Positions 1 through 9,408 are shown, counted from the first letter of the stretch. The stretch: DNA of 64,000 nucleotides from Bacillus sp. PAMC26568 (GCF_014235785.1 NZ_CP060137.1:3100001-3164000); one strand, 5' to 3'. Program-made: numbers and translations. The notes: a model not told the origin generated them from the sequence alone.

Positions 1-99
1 CGAGTAAATGAAGCATTGGACAATCTTAGACAGGACGGAACGCTTAAGAAAATCAGCATCGAATATTTCGGAGAAGATATTACGACAAAACCTGAGTAA
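1..99 (+). CDS. Amino-acid ABC transporter substrate-binding protein, C-terminal fragment
   Basis: The window opens inside a reading frame that ends at a TAA at 97-99. The 32 visible residues, with a stretch reading ALDNLRQDGTLKKISIEYFG, are typical of the last helix of polar amino-acid solute-binding proteins (SBP_bac_3 type). A permease and an ATPase of the same transporter class follow within about 35 bp each, so this should be the lipoprotein or secreted receptor of the system. The substrate cannot be told from this fragment. Confidence 0.8.
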   Translation, partial: RVNEALDNLRQDGTLKKISIEYFGEDITTKPE

Positions 100-131
100 C
101 CACCACTTGTATAGAAAGGATGTTGTTCATT

Positions 132-797
132 TTGCCTAGTTTTTCACATTTTTGGAATTCGTTAATTGACAATAAAGGCGTATTTTTGGACGCGATGCTT
201 GTTACTCTTCAATTAACGGTTGTCTCCATATTAATCGGGATTGTAATCGGTCTCTTTTTTGCCATTTTAAAAATATCTAAACTAAAGGTCCTCAGCATCA
301 TTTCGGATGCCTACATTTACTTAGTTAGAGGCACACCGCTGATTGTTCAGATTTTCATCTTGTATTTCGGCTTCAGCGGACTCTTTTTAATCCCTGATTT
401 CTGGGCAGCTTCCCTTGCACTTGCTTTTCATAATGGTGCTTATATTGCTGAAATTTTCCGGGGGACAATTCAATCCATAGATAAAGGCCAAATGGAAGCT
501 GGACGTTCTCTAGGAATGACAAGAGGCCTTACAATGAGACGAATCATTATGCCGCAGGCTTTCAGACGTGCTCTTCCTCCCCTCGGAAATCAGGTGATTA
601 TTGGACTGAAGGATTCATCTCTTGCAGCCTTTATCTCTATAAACGAACTCTTTAACGTTGCGACCACATTAGGGTCAAATAATTTTGATGAGATGACATT
701 TTTATTAATTGTCGCTGTTTACTACTTAATTTTAGTTGCAATATTAACACTGATTGTCAACGGACTTGAAAAGAAAATGTCAATTAGTGACCGCTAA
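132..797 (+). CDS. Polar amino-acid ABC transporter permease (HisM/GlnP type)
   Basis: A roughly 221-residue inner-membrane permease of the PAAT family that forms the translocation channel with the adjacent ATPase. It has an N-terminal membrane helix, then the [10 protein letters not shown] segment and the cytoplasmic EAA loop with [20 protein letters not shown], which docks on the ATPase. An ATG at 120 is fused to the Shine-Dalgarno AAAGGA (115-120) and is too close. The TTG at 132 has an 11-base spacing and is preferred. It sits between the receptor fragment and the ATPase in one operon. Cystine, glutamine or arginine are all possible substrates. Confidence 0.9.
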   Translation: MPSFSHFWNSLIDNKGVFLDAMLVTLQLTVVSILIGIVIGLFFAILKISKLKVLSIISDAYIYLVRGTPLIVQIFILYFGFSGLFLIPDFWAASLALAFHNGAYIAEIFRGTIQSIDKGQMEAGRSLGMTRGLTMRRIIMPQAFRRALPPLGNQVIIGLKDSSLAAFISINELFNVATTLGSNNFDEMTFLLIVAVYYLILVAILTLIVNGLEKKMSISDR

Positions 798-811
798 GGA
801 GGGAATCATTT

Positions 812-1555
812 TTGGAATCGAAACAAATGATCAAAGTTGAAAAGCTGAATAAATCATTCGGGAATCTGCATGTTTTAAAGGATATTGATTTAACAGTAAA
901 TGAAAGTGATGTTGTCTGTTTAATCGGCTCCAGCGGTTCAGGGAAAAGCACCCTGCTTAGATGTTTAAATTTTCTTGAGAAAAAAGACAACGGAAAAATA
1001 ATAATAAACGGTGAAGAAATTCTACAGTCTACACATGACATCAATGAGGTTCGCCAAAAGGTCGGTATGGTATTTCAGCACTTTCAGCTGTTTCCTCACA
1101 AAACAGTGATTGAAAACATCACGGAAGCGCCAATAATGGTTAAGAAAATGCCAAAAGAACAGGCAATCGCTGAAGCCAGGTCTCTCCTTGAAAAAGTCGG
1201 ACTTTCAGACAAAGCAGATATATACCCAAACAAATTATCTGGAGGACAAAAGCAGCGGGTTGCGATTGCACGTGCACTTGCAATGAAGCCTGAAATCATG
1301 CTTTTTGATGAACCAACTTCAGCGCTTGATCCAGAACTTGTCGGAGAAGTTTTAGCTGCAATGAAGGAACTTGCTGAAGATGGCATGACGATGGTTGTGG
1401 TAACCCACGAGATGCAATTTGCCAGAGAAGTTGCTGATTGGATTGTTTATATGAATGAAGGAACTATTATTGAAAGAGGACATCCAAGAGATTTTTTTAC
1501 AAATCCAAAAGAAGAACGAACGAAGGAATTTCTAAAAACGACACAATTAAATTAG
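812..1555 (+). CDS. Polar amino-acid ABC transporter ATP-binding protein (GlnQ type)
   Basis: A 247-residue ATPase that powers import through the permease just upstream. The Walker A loop GSSGSGKST lies at residues 39-47, the Q-loop at [11 protein letters not shown] near 92, the signature LSGGQKQR near 144, Walker [14 protein letters not shown] near 165 and the switch histidine in VVVTHEM. Translation starts at TTG 812 behind a strong AAGGAGGG at 796-803. Length and motifs are standard for the family. It is the last gene of the operon, since an intrinsic terminator follows directly. Confidence 0.93.
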   Translation: MESKQMIKVEKLNKSFGNLHVLKDIDLTVNESDVVCLIGSSGSGKSTLLRCLNFLEKKDNGKIIINGEEILQSTHDINEVRQKVGMVFQHFQLFPHKTVIENITEAPIMVKKMPKEQAIAEARSLLEKVGLSDKADIYPNKLSGGQKQRVAIARALAMKPEIMLFDEPTSALDPELVGEVLAAMKELAEDGMTMVVVTHEMQFAREVADWIVYMNEGTIIERGHPRDFFTNPKEERTKEFLKTTQLN

Positions 1556-1564
1556 CCATATGAG

Positions 1565-1594
1565 ACGTGAGATTTCAATATCTCACGTTTTTTA
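1565..1594 (+). terminator. Intrinsic terminator of the amino-acid transporter operon
   Basis: A 9-bp perfect stem, ACGTGAGAT with ATCTCACGT, is separated by a 6-base loop and followed by a run of T residues. It lies 10 bp after the ATPase stop codon. Confidence 0.9.
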
Positions 1595-1721
1595 TTTCCC
1601 ATCTTCAATAAATTTCATATTGCTTTTGCAAAAAGAATTCAGTATGATGAAAACGGTTAAGAGGTCTGATGACTAACATCCAAAAATTAACAATAGATAA
1701 CAGCTTGAGAGGGGATTTTCA

Positions 1722-2339
1722 ATGAAAGAAAGAGCTTTGTTTTTTATTACAGGATTACTGATCCTGACGCTAGGTGTTTCATTAATTATTAAATCGGGAT
1801 TAGGTGCCTCTTCTTGGGATGCTCTTGCAGTAGGCGAATCAAACTTATTCGGACTTACTGTCGGCACTTGTATTTTCATAAATGGAATCGCTTTAATATT
1901 CATCAATGCGTTTTTACTTAAGAAAAAACCTGAAATCATGGCAGCGGGCAGTATTCTTCTAATTGGCGCCCTAATTGATTTTTGGCTTCTCGTCGTTTTA
2001 AAACATTATTCTCCTGAAGTTTTATTTTTCCAACTAACTGCTCTTGCAGCAGGCATCATTTCAATGGGTGTCGGAGTAGCGATTTATTTACAGGCAAAAT
2101 TCCCTGCAAGCCCAATGGACACACTTATGGTAGCCATACACACACGCTTTGGATTAAATCTTAGAAATTCAAGAATCATCAGTGAAGCATTTGCATTATT
2201 TCTAGCTTTCTTATTTCAAGGAGCCATTGGAATCGGAACTTTTATTGTCACGCTGACATTAGGTTTTGTTGTTCAATATTTTTACCCTAAATTTGAAGGT
2301 TTATTATTTAAAATGAGCAGCAAACTATCATATAAATAA
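1722..2339 (+). CDS. YczE/YyaS/YitT-family integral membrane protein
   Basis: A 205-residue hydrophobic protein with about five membrane helices. The N-terminal stretch, with GLGASSWDAL after the first helix and the related PASPMDTLM later, is the internal repeat typical of the YczE family of Bacillus. The molecular function of the family is not settled. The start ATG follows a GAGAGGGG site. It stands alone between the transporter operon and nupC, with about 170 bp on either side. The family call is firm, but no biochemical role can be inferred from the sequence. Confidence 0.8.
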   Translation: MKERALFFITGLLILTLGVSLIIKSGLGASSWDALAVGESNLFGLTVGTCIFINGIALIFINAFLLKKKPEIMAAGSILLIGALIDFWLLVVLKHYSPEVLFFQLTALAAGIISMGVGVAIYLQAKFPASPMDTLMVAIHTRFGLNLRNSRIISEAFALFLAFLFQGAIGIGTFIVTLTLGFVVQYFYPKFEGLLFKMSSKLSYK

Positions 2340-2518
2340 AAAAATGACGGTATAAAATTTCTTTAAAAATAGGGTTGCTTTGTTCCTATAAATCTATTAT
2401 AGTTGATTAGGTCAGAGGTCAGACATCAGATGACGCTGACTCACTTTTTGGCAATAGATGAAAGCGTATACAGATTCTGTCCAAAAGTTCTTTTAAATAC
2501 ATCATAGAGGTGAAAAAA

Positions 2519-3700
2519 ATGAAATATCTAATAGCCCTTCTTGGACTTGCTGTTGTTTTAGGATTAGCATGGCTTGCAAGCAGCGATCGTAAAAAAATCA
2601 AGTTCAAACCTGTAGCATTAATGATTGTGATTCAAATTCTATTAACGTTCCTTTTACTGAATACTAAATTTGGCCTAATAATGATTACAGCCATTGCAAA
2701 TGGATTTGGAAAACTGCTTGGATATGCAAATGAAGGAATCTCCTTTGTTTTCGGCGGAATTGCAAATGATGGACAAATGCCATTCTTCTTAAATGTTCTT
2801 CTTCCAATCGTCTTTATCTCAGCACTGATTGGTATCTTGCAATACCTCAAGATTCTTCCTTTTATTATGAAAGGAATCGGACTTGTTCTAAGTAAGATCA
2901 ATGGAATGGGTAAATTGGAATCTTATAACGCTGTGGCATCTGCCATTGTAGGACAATCAGAAGTTTTCATTACTGTAAAAAAACAGCTAGGCCAATTATC
3001 ATCACAGCGTCTTTATACTCTTTGTGCTTCGGCAATGTCAACTGTATCCATGTCAATCGTAGGTGCTTACATGACAATGGTCGAGCCAAAATATGTCGTA
3101 ACGGCTATCGTCATCAACCTGTTCGGGGGATTTATTATCGCTTCGATCATTAATCCTTATACAGTATCAGAGGAAGAAGATATTCTCGTTATTCAAGAAG
3201 AAGAAAAACAATCCTTCTTCGAAATGCTCGGCGAATATATCATGGACGGATTTAAAGTAGCCATTATCGTAGGTGCAATGCTTATCGGTTTCGTTGCTTT
3301 AATCGCTGCTGTAAACAATATTTTTGATATGATTTTCGGAATTACATTCCAAGGTATTTTAGGATATATTTTCGCGCCTGTTGCGTTCATCATGGGTGTA
3401 CCAATGAGTGAAGCAGTTGCTGCCGGCGGTATCATGGCAACAAAATTAGTAACAAATGAATTTGTAGCAATGATGGACTTGGCAAACGTGTCTAAGAACT
3501 TCAGTGAACGTACACTTGGCATCATTTCGGTATTCCTTGTATCGTTTGCAAACTTCTCTTCCATCGGAATCATTGCTGGTGCTGTTAAGGGTCTTCATGA
3601 AAAACAAGGTAACGTTGTTGCCCGCTTTGGATTGAAATTGCTTTACGGTGCGACGCTTGTAAGTATTTTATCTGCGATTATTGTAAGTATCGTATTATAA
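2519..3700 (+). CDS. nupC: Concentrative nucleoside transporter NupC
   Basis: A 393-residue CNT-family symporter that imports nucleosides with protons or sodium; the same length as B. subtilis NupC. The core blocks [34 protein letters not shown] and [16 protein letters not shown] are the substrate-binding and gate motifs of the family. A GTG nine bases upstream (2510) lies inside the Shine-Dalgarno GAGGTG, so the ATG at 2519 (MKYL) is the start. Upstream at 2410-2424 is a direct repeat, GGTCAGAGGTCAGAC, that could be an operator; this is only a suggestion. A strong bidirectional terminator follows. Confidence 0.93.
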   Translation: MKYLIALLGLAVVLGLAWLASSDRKKIKFKPVALMIVIQILLTFLLLNTKFGLIMITAIANGFGKLLGYANEGISFVFGGIANDGQMPFFLNVLLPIVFISALIGILQYLKILPFIMKGIGLVLSKINGMGKLESYNAVASAIVGQSEVFITVKKQLGQLSSQRLYTLCASAMSTVSMSIVGAYMTMVEPKYVVTAIVINLFGGFIIASIINPYTVSEEEDILVIQEEEKQSFFEMLGEYIMDGFKVAIIVGAMLIGFVALIAAVNNIFDMIFGITFQGILGYIFAPVAFIMGVPMSEAVAAGGIMATKLVTNEFVAMMDLANVSKNFSERTLGIISVFLVSFANFSSIGIIAGAVKGLHEKQGNVVARFGLKLLYGATLVSILSAIIVSIVL

Positions 3701-3707
3701 TAAGAAG

Positions 3708-3742
3708 AGCAGCCGGGACCTCAATCCCCCGGCTGCTTTTTT
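3708..3742. terminator. Bidirectional intrinsic terminator between nupC and the M14 peptidase
   Basis: A 10-bp GC-rich stem, AGCAGCCGGG with CCCGGCTGCT, is followed by seven T residues on the plus strand. The two flanking genes converge here, so it probably serves nupC and may also stop the opposing transcript. Confidence 0.88.
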
Positions 3743-3748
3743 TACTGC

Positions 3749-5377
3749 TTATTTCAACTTCTTCCCATCAAACATAAAACGATAAACAGGCAGTTCCTGT
3801 CCAACCTCTGAAGGAATAAATCCAAACGTTACATAACTGTCGATCGATTCTGGCTCTAAGGACAGCGACAGCAGATTATTTTGCGGCTGAGCAGATAAGA
3901 ATACATACGTGCCTTTCGGGAATAGAACGTCTTTCCGCTCAAGCTCTGTCTTTACTTCTACAAGCTGTTTGCCTTCGTATTTCTCAGTATTTTCTTTTGA
4001 TGTTACATCATATGCCTCAACAGAAAGCTTCATCTGCTTCGGAAGCTTAAATCCTTTTAAGCCTTGATTCTGAAGCTTAGCTGCTACTTCTGACTGATCT
4101 GGGTTTAACACATATGCAGTTGGCCGTTCTCTAGTTAAAGTTGGCTTTGCTTCTGTTGCACTGAAGTAGTTAACTGGAACATCTTTCAAGGTTCCTGTTG
4201 CGATATCAACCATCTCAAGTGTCTGATTTTCTATTTCGGCTGCTTCGCTGTTTACAAAAATCGGATCTTTATCATTTGAAACCAAACCTTTTTTGATAAG
4301 CTTAGCTCTTTCGGCTGCTACGGTCGTTTTTACTTTTTTCGCATTCGCAGCAGTTTGTCTTAAAATATTCTCGTGAGTCGCAATCTGAGCAGCAACCCGT
4401 CTTCCAAAGTCTTCTCTGCCAATCGCTATCCCACGGCTTTCAACTAAAAATGAGAAGGCCGTCTGCAGGCCAAATGCGTTGCGGCCGATTCTCGGTTCTG
4501 TGCCGCCTTCAAGAATATCAATTTCTCCATTTGTTACCCCTGTTGTATAGTAACGATCACCCGTAAAGCCGTTTTGTTCTAAAGTGTCCAAGGTAGGATC
4601 AACATATAAGCTGTCAGACATTGTACGAATCTTTTCAGGAATATTTAAGTTTCTTCCAGATAACAGCAGGATATCATGATACTTCAATAAACCCTCATCT
4701 CCAAATTGATCGAATGAACTCGTATATGGAGAATACTCATGAGCATCAATGACAACTTCCGGTGTATATCGATTGTATTCATGATGAATGGCCTGTACTT
4801 CCGGCGATTCCAATTTCACATGATCGCGGTTTCCATCAAGACCATTTTGCAGCTGGCGCTTGAAATTATAGGATCCATCAGGATTAACCCGCGGAACGAC
4901 GATGACATTAATTTTATCCAATACTTCCTCACCAAGTTCCCCCGTCAAGCGGTTTGCAATTGCTAAGACGGATTCGCCGCTGGCAGGCTCGTTTCCATGG
5001 ATCTGGCTTTGGATCCAGACTGTTGGTTTGCGGGACATGAAACTTGGATTGATTTTTTGATCCTTAGTAAAATAAAGTGCCGGAATTTCAAGCCCATTCT
5101 GTGAAGCTCCAATATTTTCAACAGTTAAATATGGACTCTTCCCTTTCAGCTCTTCTATGTAGGCAAGCATTTCCTCCTGGGTTGTAAATGCTTCTTCCCC
5201 TTTCACAAAAGCTGGTGTGCCATCGGTTACCTCAACTTCTGGAAATAAAGGCCTAACCTGTTCGGGCTGACTGTATTCCTTTCCGTAATAAGGCGTTTGG
5301 GCCTGAACGGCTGGAGCGAATAAAAAACTGGCTGTCAGTAATACTGGAATCGAGCTTTTCTGAAGTACCTTTTTCAT
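3749..5377 (-). CDS. Secreted M14-family zinc carboxypeptidase
   Basis: A 542-residue extracellular metallopeptidase. A Sec signal peptide (MKKVLQ, hydrophobic core, cleavage probably after VQA-QT near residue 27) precedes the catalytic domain. The zinc ligands are visible in the HGNE motif (HxxE) and the later histidine of VVIDAHEYS. Substrate-binding arginine/asparagine residues lie in RVNPDG and GNRD, and the catalytic glutamate in FLVESRG. The last 150 residues form a beta-rich accessory region. A Shine-Dalgarno GGAGG lies between an upstream ATG (5392) and the ATG at 5377, so the latter is chosen. It probably trims peptides or peptidoglycan stems outside the cell; the exact specificity is unknown. 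Its 5' side faces the repeat array. Confidence 0.85.
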   Translation of the reverse strand: MKKVLQKSSIPVLLTASFLFAPAVQAQTPYYGKEYSQPEQVRPLFPEVEVTDGTPAFVKGEEAFTTQEEMLAYIEELKGKSPYLTVENIGASQNGLEIPALYFTKDQKINPSFMSRKPTVWIQSQIHGNEPASGESVLAIANRLTGELGEEVLDKINVIVVPRVNPDGSYNFKRQLQNGLDGNRDHVKLESPEVQAIHHEYNRYTPEVVIDAHEYSPYTSSFDQFGDEGLLKYHDILLLSGRNLNIPEKIRTMSDSLYVDPTLDTLEQNGFTGDRYYTTGVTNGEIDILEGGTEPRIGRNAFGLQTAFSFLVESRGIAIGREDFGRRVAAQIATHENILRQTAANAKKVKTTVAAERAKLIKKGLVSNDKDPIFVNSEAAEIENQTLEMVDIATGTLKDVPVNYFSATEAKPTLTRERPTAYVLNPDQSEVAAKLQNQGLKGFKLPKQMKLSVEAYDVTSKENTEKYEGKQLVEVKTELERKDVLFPKGTYVFLSAQPQNNLLSLSLEPESIDSYVTFGFIPSEVGQELPVYRFMFDGKKLK

Positions 5378-5647
5378 AGAGTGCCTCCTCATTTTATATT
5401 GTCCTTATTATGATAGAGGAAAAAATAATTATTTTCAAAAAATTAAGAATAGTTTAAATTGCTCATAAAATTTCACTACTTTTATGAATAAGCGTAAATT
5501 AGTTCAAAAGATATATCAATTATTTCGATAATCGAAAGACTCCTAGAAAGGATGTCCCATGACGGTGCCGCATTTTATCTATTCTCTATCTTTTGCAGGA
5601 TTTTTTATCCAAAATAACCTGAGATAATGAATGCAGATAAAAAAATT

Positions 5648-6431
5648 GAAGGCACCATACGATCACAACGGTACCCTGAATCTGCGATTTTCATGATTCG
5701 AGGGCACCATACGGCTTCATTGGTACCCTGGATTTGTAATTTTCGTGATTCGAGGGCATCATACGGGTTCAATGGTACCCTGGATTTGTGATTTTCGTAT
5801 TCGAGGGCACCATACGGCTTTAATGGTACCCTGGATTTACGATTTTCTTGATTCAAGGGCATCATACGGCTTCATTGGTACCCTCGATTTGCGATTTTCG
5901 TGATTCGAGGGCACCATATGGCTTTAATGGTACCCTGGATTTGTGATTTTCGTGATTCGAGGGCACCATACGGCTTTAATGGTACCCTGGATTTGCGATT
6001 TTCTTGATTCAAGGGAATCATACGGCTTCAATGGTACCCTGGGTTTGCGATTTTCGTGATTTAAGGGAATCATACGGCTTCATTGGTACCCTGGGTTTGC
6101 GATTTTCGTGATTTAAGGGAATCATACGGCTTCAATGGTACCCTGGGTTTGCGATTTTCATAATTCAAGGGCACCATACGGCTTCATTGGTACCCTGGGT
6201 TTGCGATTTTCGTAATTCAAGGGCACCATACGGCTTCATTGGTACCCTGGGTTTGCGATTTTCGTGATTTAAGGGAATCATACAGCTTCATTGGTACCCT
6301 CGATTTATGATTTTCGTGATTCAAGGGAATCATACGGCTTTAATGGTACCCTGGGTTTGCGATTTTCGTAATTCAAGGGCACCATACGGCTTCATTGGTA
6401 CCCTGGATTTGCGATTTTCGTGATTCGAGGG
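5648..6431. repeat. Tandem array of 15 units of a 52-bp hairpin repeat
   Basis: The Acc65I/KpnI-like core GGTACCCT recurs at 5670, 5722, 5774, 5825, 5877 and then every 52 bp to 6397 (one interval is 51). Each unit contains AGGGCACCA and TGGTACCCT separated by about 11 bases (TACGGCTTCAT), an imperfect 9-bp hairpin, followed by the linker GATTTGCGATTTTCGTGATT. The period is not a multiple of three and frames are interrupted, so it is not a coding repeat. It lies between the divergent carboxypeptidase promoter and the 3' end of a patatin gene. No spacers are present, so it is not CRISPR. Confidence 0.92.
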
Positions 6432-6518
6432 TATAAATGCTACTTTAATTATGTACAAGATGATTGCGTAAGGTTGTACAGTTTTAAAGCGGGTCCTGCG
6501 AAGAGTTTATGGTTTTTC

Positions 6519-6845
6519 TCAGATAATAAAGCCAGAATCCTGTTGTTCCGGGATCCTGCTACGCATGCAAATGTGCTCTTTTCCTGCAGTAACTACATTA
6601 AATGGCCAAGGGCAGCTAGAAAAGGGCCATTTTGGGGTTGGAATGTGAGATTGAGCTATGGAAAATGGTCCATTTTCAATCGAGTTTGCGGCTCGGATCA
6701 TAAGCTGCGCATTTCAGATTATAAAACCTGGTTTTCGGATCATAAAACAGATTCTGCGGAGAGTGAGTGGCCTTTCTCGGATAATAAAGCCGGAATCCTG
6801 TTGTTCGTGGAACCTGCTACGCATGCAAATGTGCTCTTTTCCTGG
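6519..6845. repeat. Duplicated 68-bp block plus 21-bp-spaced TCGGATCATAAA motifs
   Basis: Two near-identical 68-bp copies (6519-6586 and 6777-6845) share AATAAAGCC, AATCCTGTTGTTC and CTACGCATGCAAATGTGCTC. Between them TCGGATCATAA, TTCAGATTATAAAA and TTCGGATCATAAAA begin at about 6693, 6714 and 6735, a 21-bp spacing. The stretch 6432-6850 carries no convincing gene. It separates the main 52-bp array from a stray repeat unit. Confidence 0.75.
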
Positions 6846-6850
6846 AGAAA

Positions 6851-6905
6851 TGAGGGCACATACTGCCCCTATGGTACCCTGAATTTGTGATTTTCGTGAT
6901 TCAAG
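6851..6905. repeat. Isolated 16th copy of the 52-bp repeat
   Basis: This unit (GAGGGCACATACTGCC, then ATGGTACCCTGAATTTG and GATTTTCGTGATTC) matches the array but is separated from it by about 420 bp of other repeats. The following 6906-7057 holds only the 3' flank of the patatin gene. Confidence 0.8.
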
Positions 6906-7057
6906 TGCTTAAAAACGATTTCAGATTAGCGTGCTTAGATATAGACCTGTCTCAGAACACCACTCGGTATTTATGACCCAAATTGATCGATATATGACCG
7001 AAAAAATCCGATATAATGACCATTCGATTTTGACATTTCATACTTCATACCCGAGTA

Positions 7058-7978
7058 CTATAATTTTTTATTCTTTTTACGCATTTCTTTGTATTTTTCG
7101 AAATCCCAGCCTTCCAAAAATGCTTTTGCTGATGAATACCCAGATTCATAAAGGAATTTCATTTCCTCCTCAGATAATTCAAAATCAGTAGCGCTAATGC
7201 CTCCAGTCGGAATTTGTATCGTGCGTTCTTTTGTCTCTTCCGTCAGATGCCTAAGATCATGTGCTTGCAGCATCGTCTTAAAAATATTTTTAAAAAGATG
7301 GACTGGTGTCGGGATTACCGCTCCCATCTTAATCTCATCTTTCACAAACCGAAAGCCAAACGTCGGAAAACGGGGTTCTTCTTTTGAATCAAATATCCAG
7401 ATAGGGAAGTTGCTCAAAAGTCCCCCATCTAAAATGTAAGATTTATATCTCCCTTTTGATTTCCATATGACTGGCCGAAAGAAAAAGGGAAGGGAAGCGC
7501 TCATCATGACGGCTGTTGACACTTTCAAATCTCCAGGTGTCATCCTGTATTTACTTAAATCATCAGGCATAATAAGGATTTCTCCATTCGAAACATCTGA
7601 AGCGATAATCTTCAATTTATCTTCAGGAAGATCAGCAAAAGTCCGGATGCCTTTAGCAGCAAGAATCGAGTCCATCCATTCCTCTAAATACTTATTATTA
7701 TATAATCCTAAATGGATCATCAGCTCAAACAAGCTGCCGACAATCGGGATATAATTCAAAAATGATTTGCCTCTGAATTTTGAGAAATCCATCTCTTTCA
7801 GCAGCTCCAGAATTTCAGCACTTCTGTAACCGCTGGCCAGAAGTGCAGCTATAACTGCACCAGCCGAGGTACCTGCAAGTCTTTCCCACTCTACCTGCTC
7901 ATCTTCCATTGCACAAATGGCTCCCGTGAAAGCAAGTCCCCTTACTCCGCCGCCTTCAAAAACGGCATCTGCTTTCAT
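7058..7978 (-). CDS. Patatin-like phospholipase (RssA/NTE-type serine hydrolase)
   Basis: A 306-residue cytoplasmic lipid acyl hydrolase. The oxyanion-hole glycine loop GGGVRGLA is near residue 10, the nucleophile serine sits in GTSAG near 38, and the catalytic aspartate is in DGGLLSNFP near 190, in the usual patatin order. No signal peptide is present. A GTG nine bases upstream overlaps the Shine-Dalgarno AAAGAGGTG, so the ATG at 7978 is preferred. It is monocistronic. Substrate is not predictable, but membrane phospholipid turnover is the usual role of the family. Confidence 0.88.
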   Translation of the reverse strand: MKADAVFEGGGVRGLAFTGAICAMEDEQVEWERLAGTSAGAVIAALLASGYRSAEILELLKEMDFSKFRGKSFLNYIPIVGSLFELMIHLGLYNNKYLEEWMDSILAAKGIRTFADLPEDKLKIIASDVSNGEILIMPDDLSKYRMTPGDLKVSTAVMMSASLPFFFRPVIWKSKGRYKSYILDGGLLSNFPIWIFDSKEEPRFPTFGFRFVKDEIKMGAVIPTPVHLFKNIFKTMLQAHDLRHLTEETKERTIQIPTGGISATDFELSEEEMKFLYESGYSSAKAFLEGWDFEKYKEMRKKNKKL

Positions 7979-8226
7979 TTCTTTCACCTCTTTAGGATTA
8001 AATTTCTCTCACCCTCTACATTCAAGGTTTCTCATAAAAATTCCTTTTCTCTATGTTCAAATGATTCCTTTCGCCCAATATTATCAGAATGGGACAAACC
8101 CAAGATTAGCAGCAAAAATATATCAGGCTATCGCCATGTATCATTCTCAAAGTATGAGTGATAAAGAGATAGTTTTTGATATCACTGAAATGATTGTGAA
8201 AGAAACGAAAAGAATTGAAAAGAAAG

Positions 8227-8371
8227 GTGCCGTGGATTTCCGCTGCAGGCACTTGCTTTCCGCAGGAGGGATGGGAGCCTCTATTTCCCGCAGGAGTCAA
8301 GTGCCTTCCGCTACAATCCACTTAAGGGTTAACCATTTCTCAAAAAGCAACAAACTTTACGAAAAGAGCCT
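8227..8371. repeat. MITE-like dispersed repeat, copy 1 (left end missing)
   Basis: The block GTGGATTTCCGCTGCAGGCA through CAATCCAC and on to CTTTACGAAAAGAGCC recurs at 9266-9408 and 31092-31315. Nested inverted parts (GTGGATT with AATCCAC, and GGCACTTG with CAAGTGCC) give a long hairpin. This copy has the hairpin and the right end, but the left arm present in the other copies is absent. It abuts the decayed acetamidase. Confidence 0.75.
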
Positions 8372-8383
8372 TAATCACACAAC

Positions 8384-8814
8384 ATCACCACCACGTTATT
8401 GTGGAGGGAGCATTGATTGCAAAGAACTTGTTAGAGGCAGTATCCTTTTTCCAATATAGTAGATGGAGCTTTATTTTCTATTGGTGATGGTCATGCCGTA
8501 CAGGGAAATGGGGAGGTTTCCGGAACGGCTATTGAATGTCCGATGGACTTTGTTGATGTCACTTTAATCGTTAGAGGTGATATGCAAATCAATATGCCTA
8601 GAGCAAATACTCCATCAGGATGGGTAACATTTGGATTTCATGAGGATTTAAATGAAGCAACAGCAGTATCGGATGAAATGGTACATCTCATGCAAGAGTT
8701 TTACGGAACTTGAAAAAGTAGAAACAATGGCATTTTCAAGTGTGGCCGTTGATTTACGAATTACACAGTTTGTAAATGGGGTTAAAGGTGTTCATGCAAT
8801 TTTACCTCATTGAT
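8384..8814 (+). pseudogene. Acetamidase/formamidase remnant
   Basis: Three frames together reconstruct the C-terminal half of an FmdA_AmdA-family amidase. The first piece reads PPRYCGGSIDCKELVRGS and stops at 8457-8459. The next frame gives LFSIGDGHAVQGNGEVSGTA and runs to a TGA near 8711. The last gives AFSSVAVDLRITQFVNGVKG and ends at 8814. At least two frameshifts, and loss of the N-terminal half, make it non-functional. The MITE-like repeat immediately upstream may mark the deletion point. The 7979-8226 stretch shows no recognisable coding. Confidence 0.8.
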
Positions 8815-8830
8815 CGATTCGTTAAATTAG

Positions 8831-8875
8831 AGCACTCTTTGAGGAAAATTCATTTTCTCGAAGAGTGCTTTAATC
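8831..8875. terminator. Intrinsic terminator after the acetamidase remnant
   Basis: AGCACTCTT pairs with AAGAGTGCT and the stem extends inward through GAGGAAAA and TTTTCTC. T residues follow, interrupted. It is probably the surviving terminator of the decayed gene. The next 190 bp to sspH hold no clear gene. Confidence 0.7.
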
Positions 8876-9062
8876 GTTTTACCTTTCATCAACCTTATAC
8901 TTTGCAATGTTTTTCAGGGTAAATAATAATTTCTTTACGGCCGCAAATATAGTACGATCTTGAAAAATTCATACAGATTCCAAACCAAATCGGGGTTTAC
9001 GCAGTCATTCCAATGTGGGAATGGATTTCAACCCTAACATCGAATAAAGTCGCTTTGAAGAA

Positions 9063-9242
9063 TTAATGTTCTTTTAAGTTAGACAAAGGAACCACTTGTT
9101 CATTCTGTGGTTCATCAATAGGATAAATTCTAGCTGTTTCATTATTTTCGACCACATTCTGAATATAGATTGGAACATCGTTATAGGTTACATTAGCCAT
9201 AACTGGCGATGCAGCAATCTCTTGTGCACGTTGTTTGTTCAT
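9063..9242 (-). CDS. sspH: H-type small acid-soluble spore protein
   Basis: A 59-residue protein, the same length as B. subtilis SspH. It starts MNKQRAQEIAASP and contains the family core NVTYNDVPIYIQNV followed by NETARIYP. SspH proteins are minor SASPs packaged in the forespore and transcribed by sigma-G. The start at 9242 follows the Shine-Dalgarno AGAGAGGGGG; an upstream in-frame start at 9281 is not needed. A MITE-like repeat copy begins only 24 bp upstream of the start, so the promoter must lie in or beyond that repeat. Confidence 0.88.
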   Translation of the reverse strand: MNKQRAQEIAASPVMANVTYNDVPIYIQNVVENNETARIYPIDEPQNEQVVPLSNLKEH

Positions 9243-9265
9243 AGTAAAGCCCCCTCTCTTTTTAT

Positions 9266-9408
9266 TAGGCTGTTTTCGCATTGATTGTTGTTTTTGGTTA
9301 TTAATTAGTACCCGTGGATTTCCGCTGCAGGCACTTGCTTTCCGCTACAATCCACTAAAGGTTTTAACCATTTTTTTCTAAAAGCAACAAACTTTACGAA
9401 AAGAGCTT
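9266..9408. repeat. MITE-like dispersed repeat, copy 2 (central hairpin deleted)
   Basis: Left end AGGCTGTTTTCGCA and right end AAAGAGCT preceded by TTTACG are imperfect inverted repeats. Between them GTGGATTTCCGCTGCAGGCA joins directly to GCTACAATCCAC. About 70 bp of the central stem-loop seen in the copy at 31 kb is missing, apparently by recombination between the two CTTTCCGC/CCTTCCGC segments. It lies just upstream of sspH. Confidence 0.75.

Noticed and set aside
5605..5865. An 86-codon open frame on the minus strand through the first repeat units
   Set aside because: The 52-bp period is not a multiple of three and the frame is a by-product of the repeat; no ribosome site.
5648..6431. 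The 52-bp array as a CRISPR locus
   Set aside because: Units are contiguous repeats with small sequence variants. There are no unique spacers of constant length, no leader and no cas genes anywhere in the window.
6420..6890. A 156-codon plus-strand frame over the satellite repeats
   Set aside because: It covers only repeated intergenic sequence, has no ribosome site and no recognisable domain.
7917..8459. A 180-codon plus-strand frame joining the patatin 5' region, the repeat and the acetamidase remnant
   Set aside because: It begins antisense to the patatin gene, runs through a dispersed repeat, and only its last 23 codons resemble a protein (the acetamidase fragment).
8967..9065. A 33-codon plus-strand frame reading KFIQIPNQIGVYAVIPMWEW
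   Set aside because: No start, overlaps the end of sspH, and no family recognised. At most a remnant.
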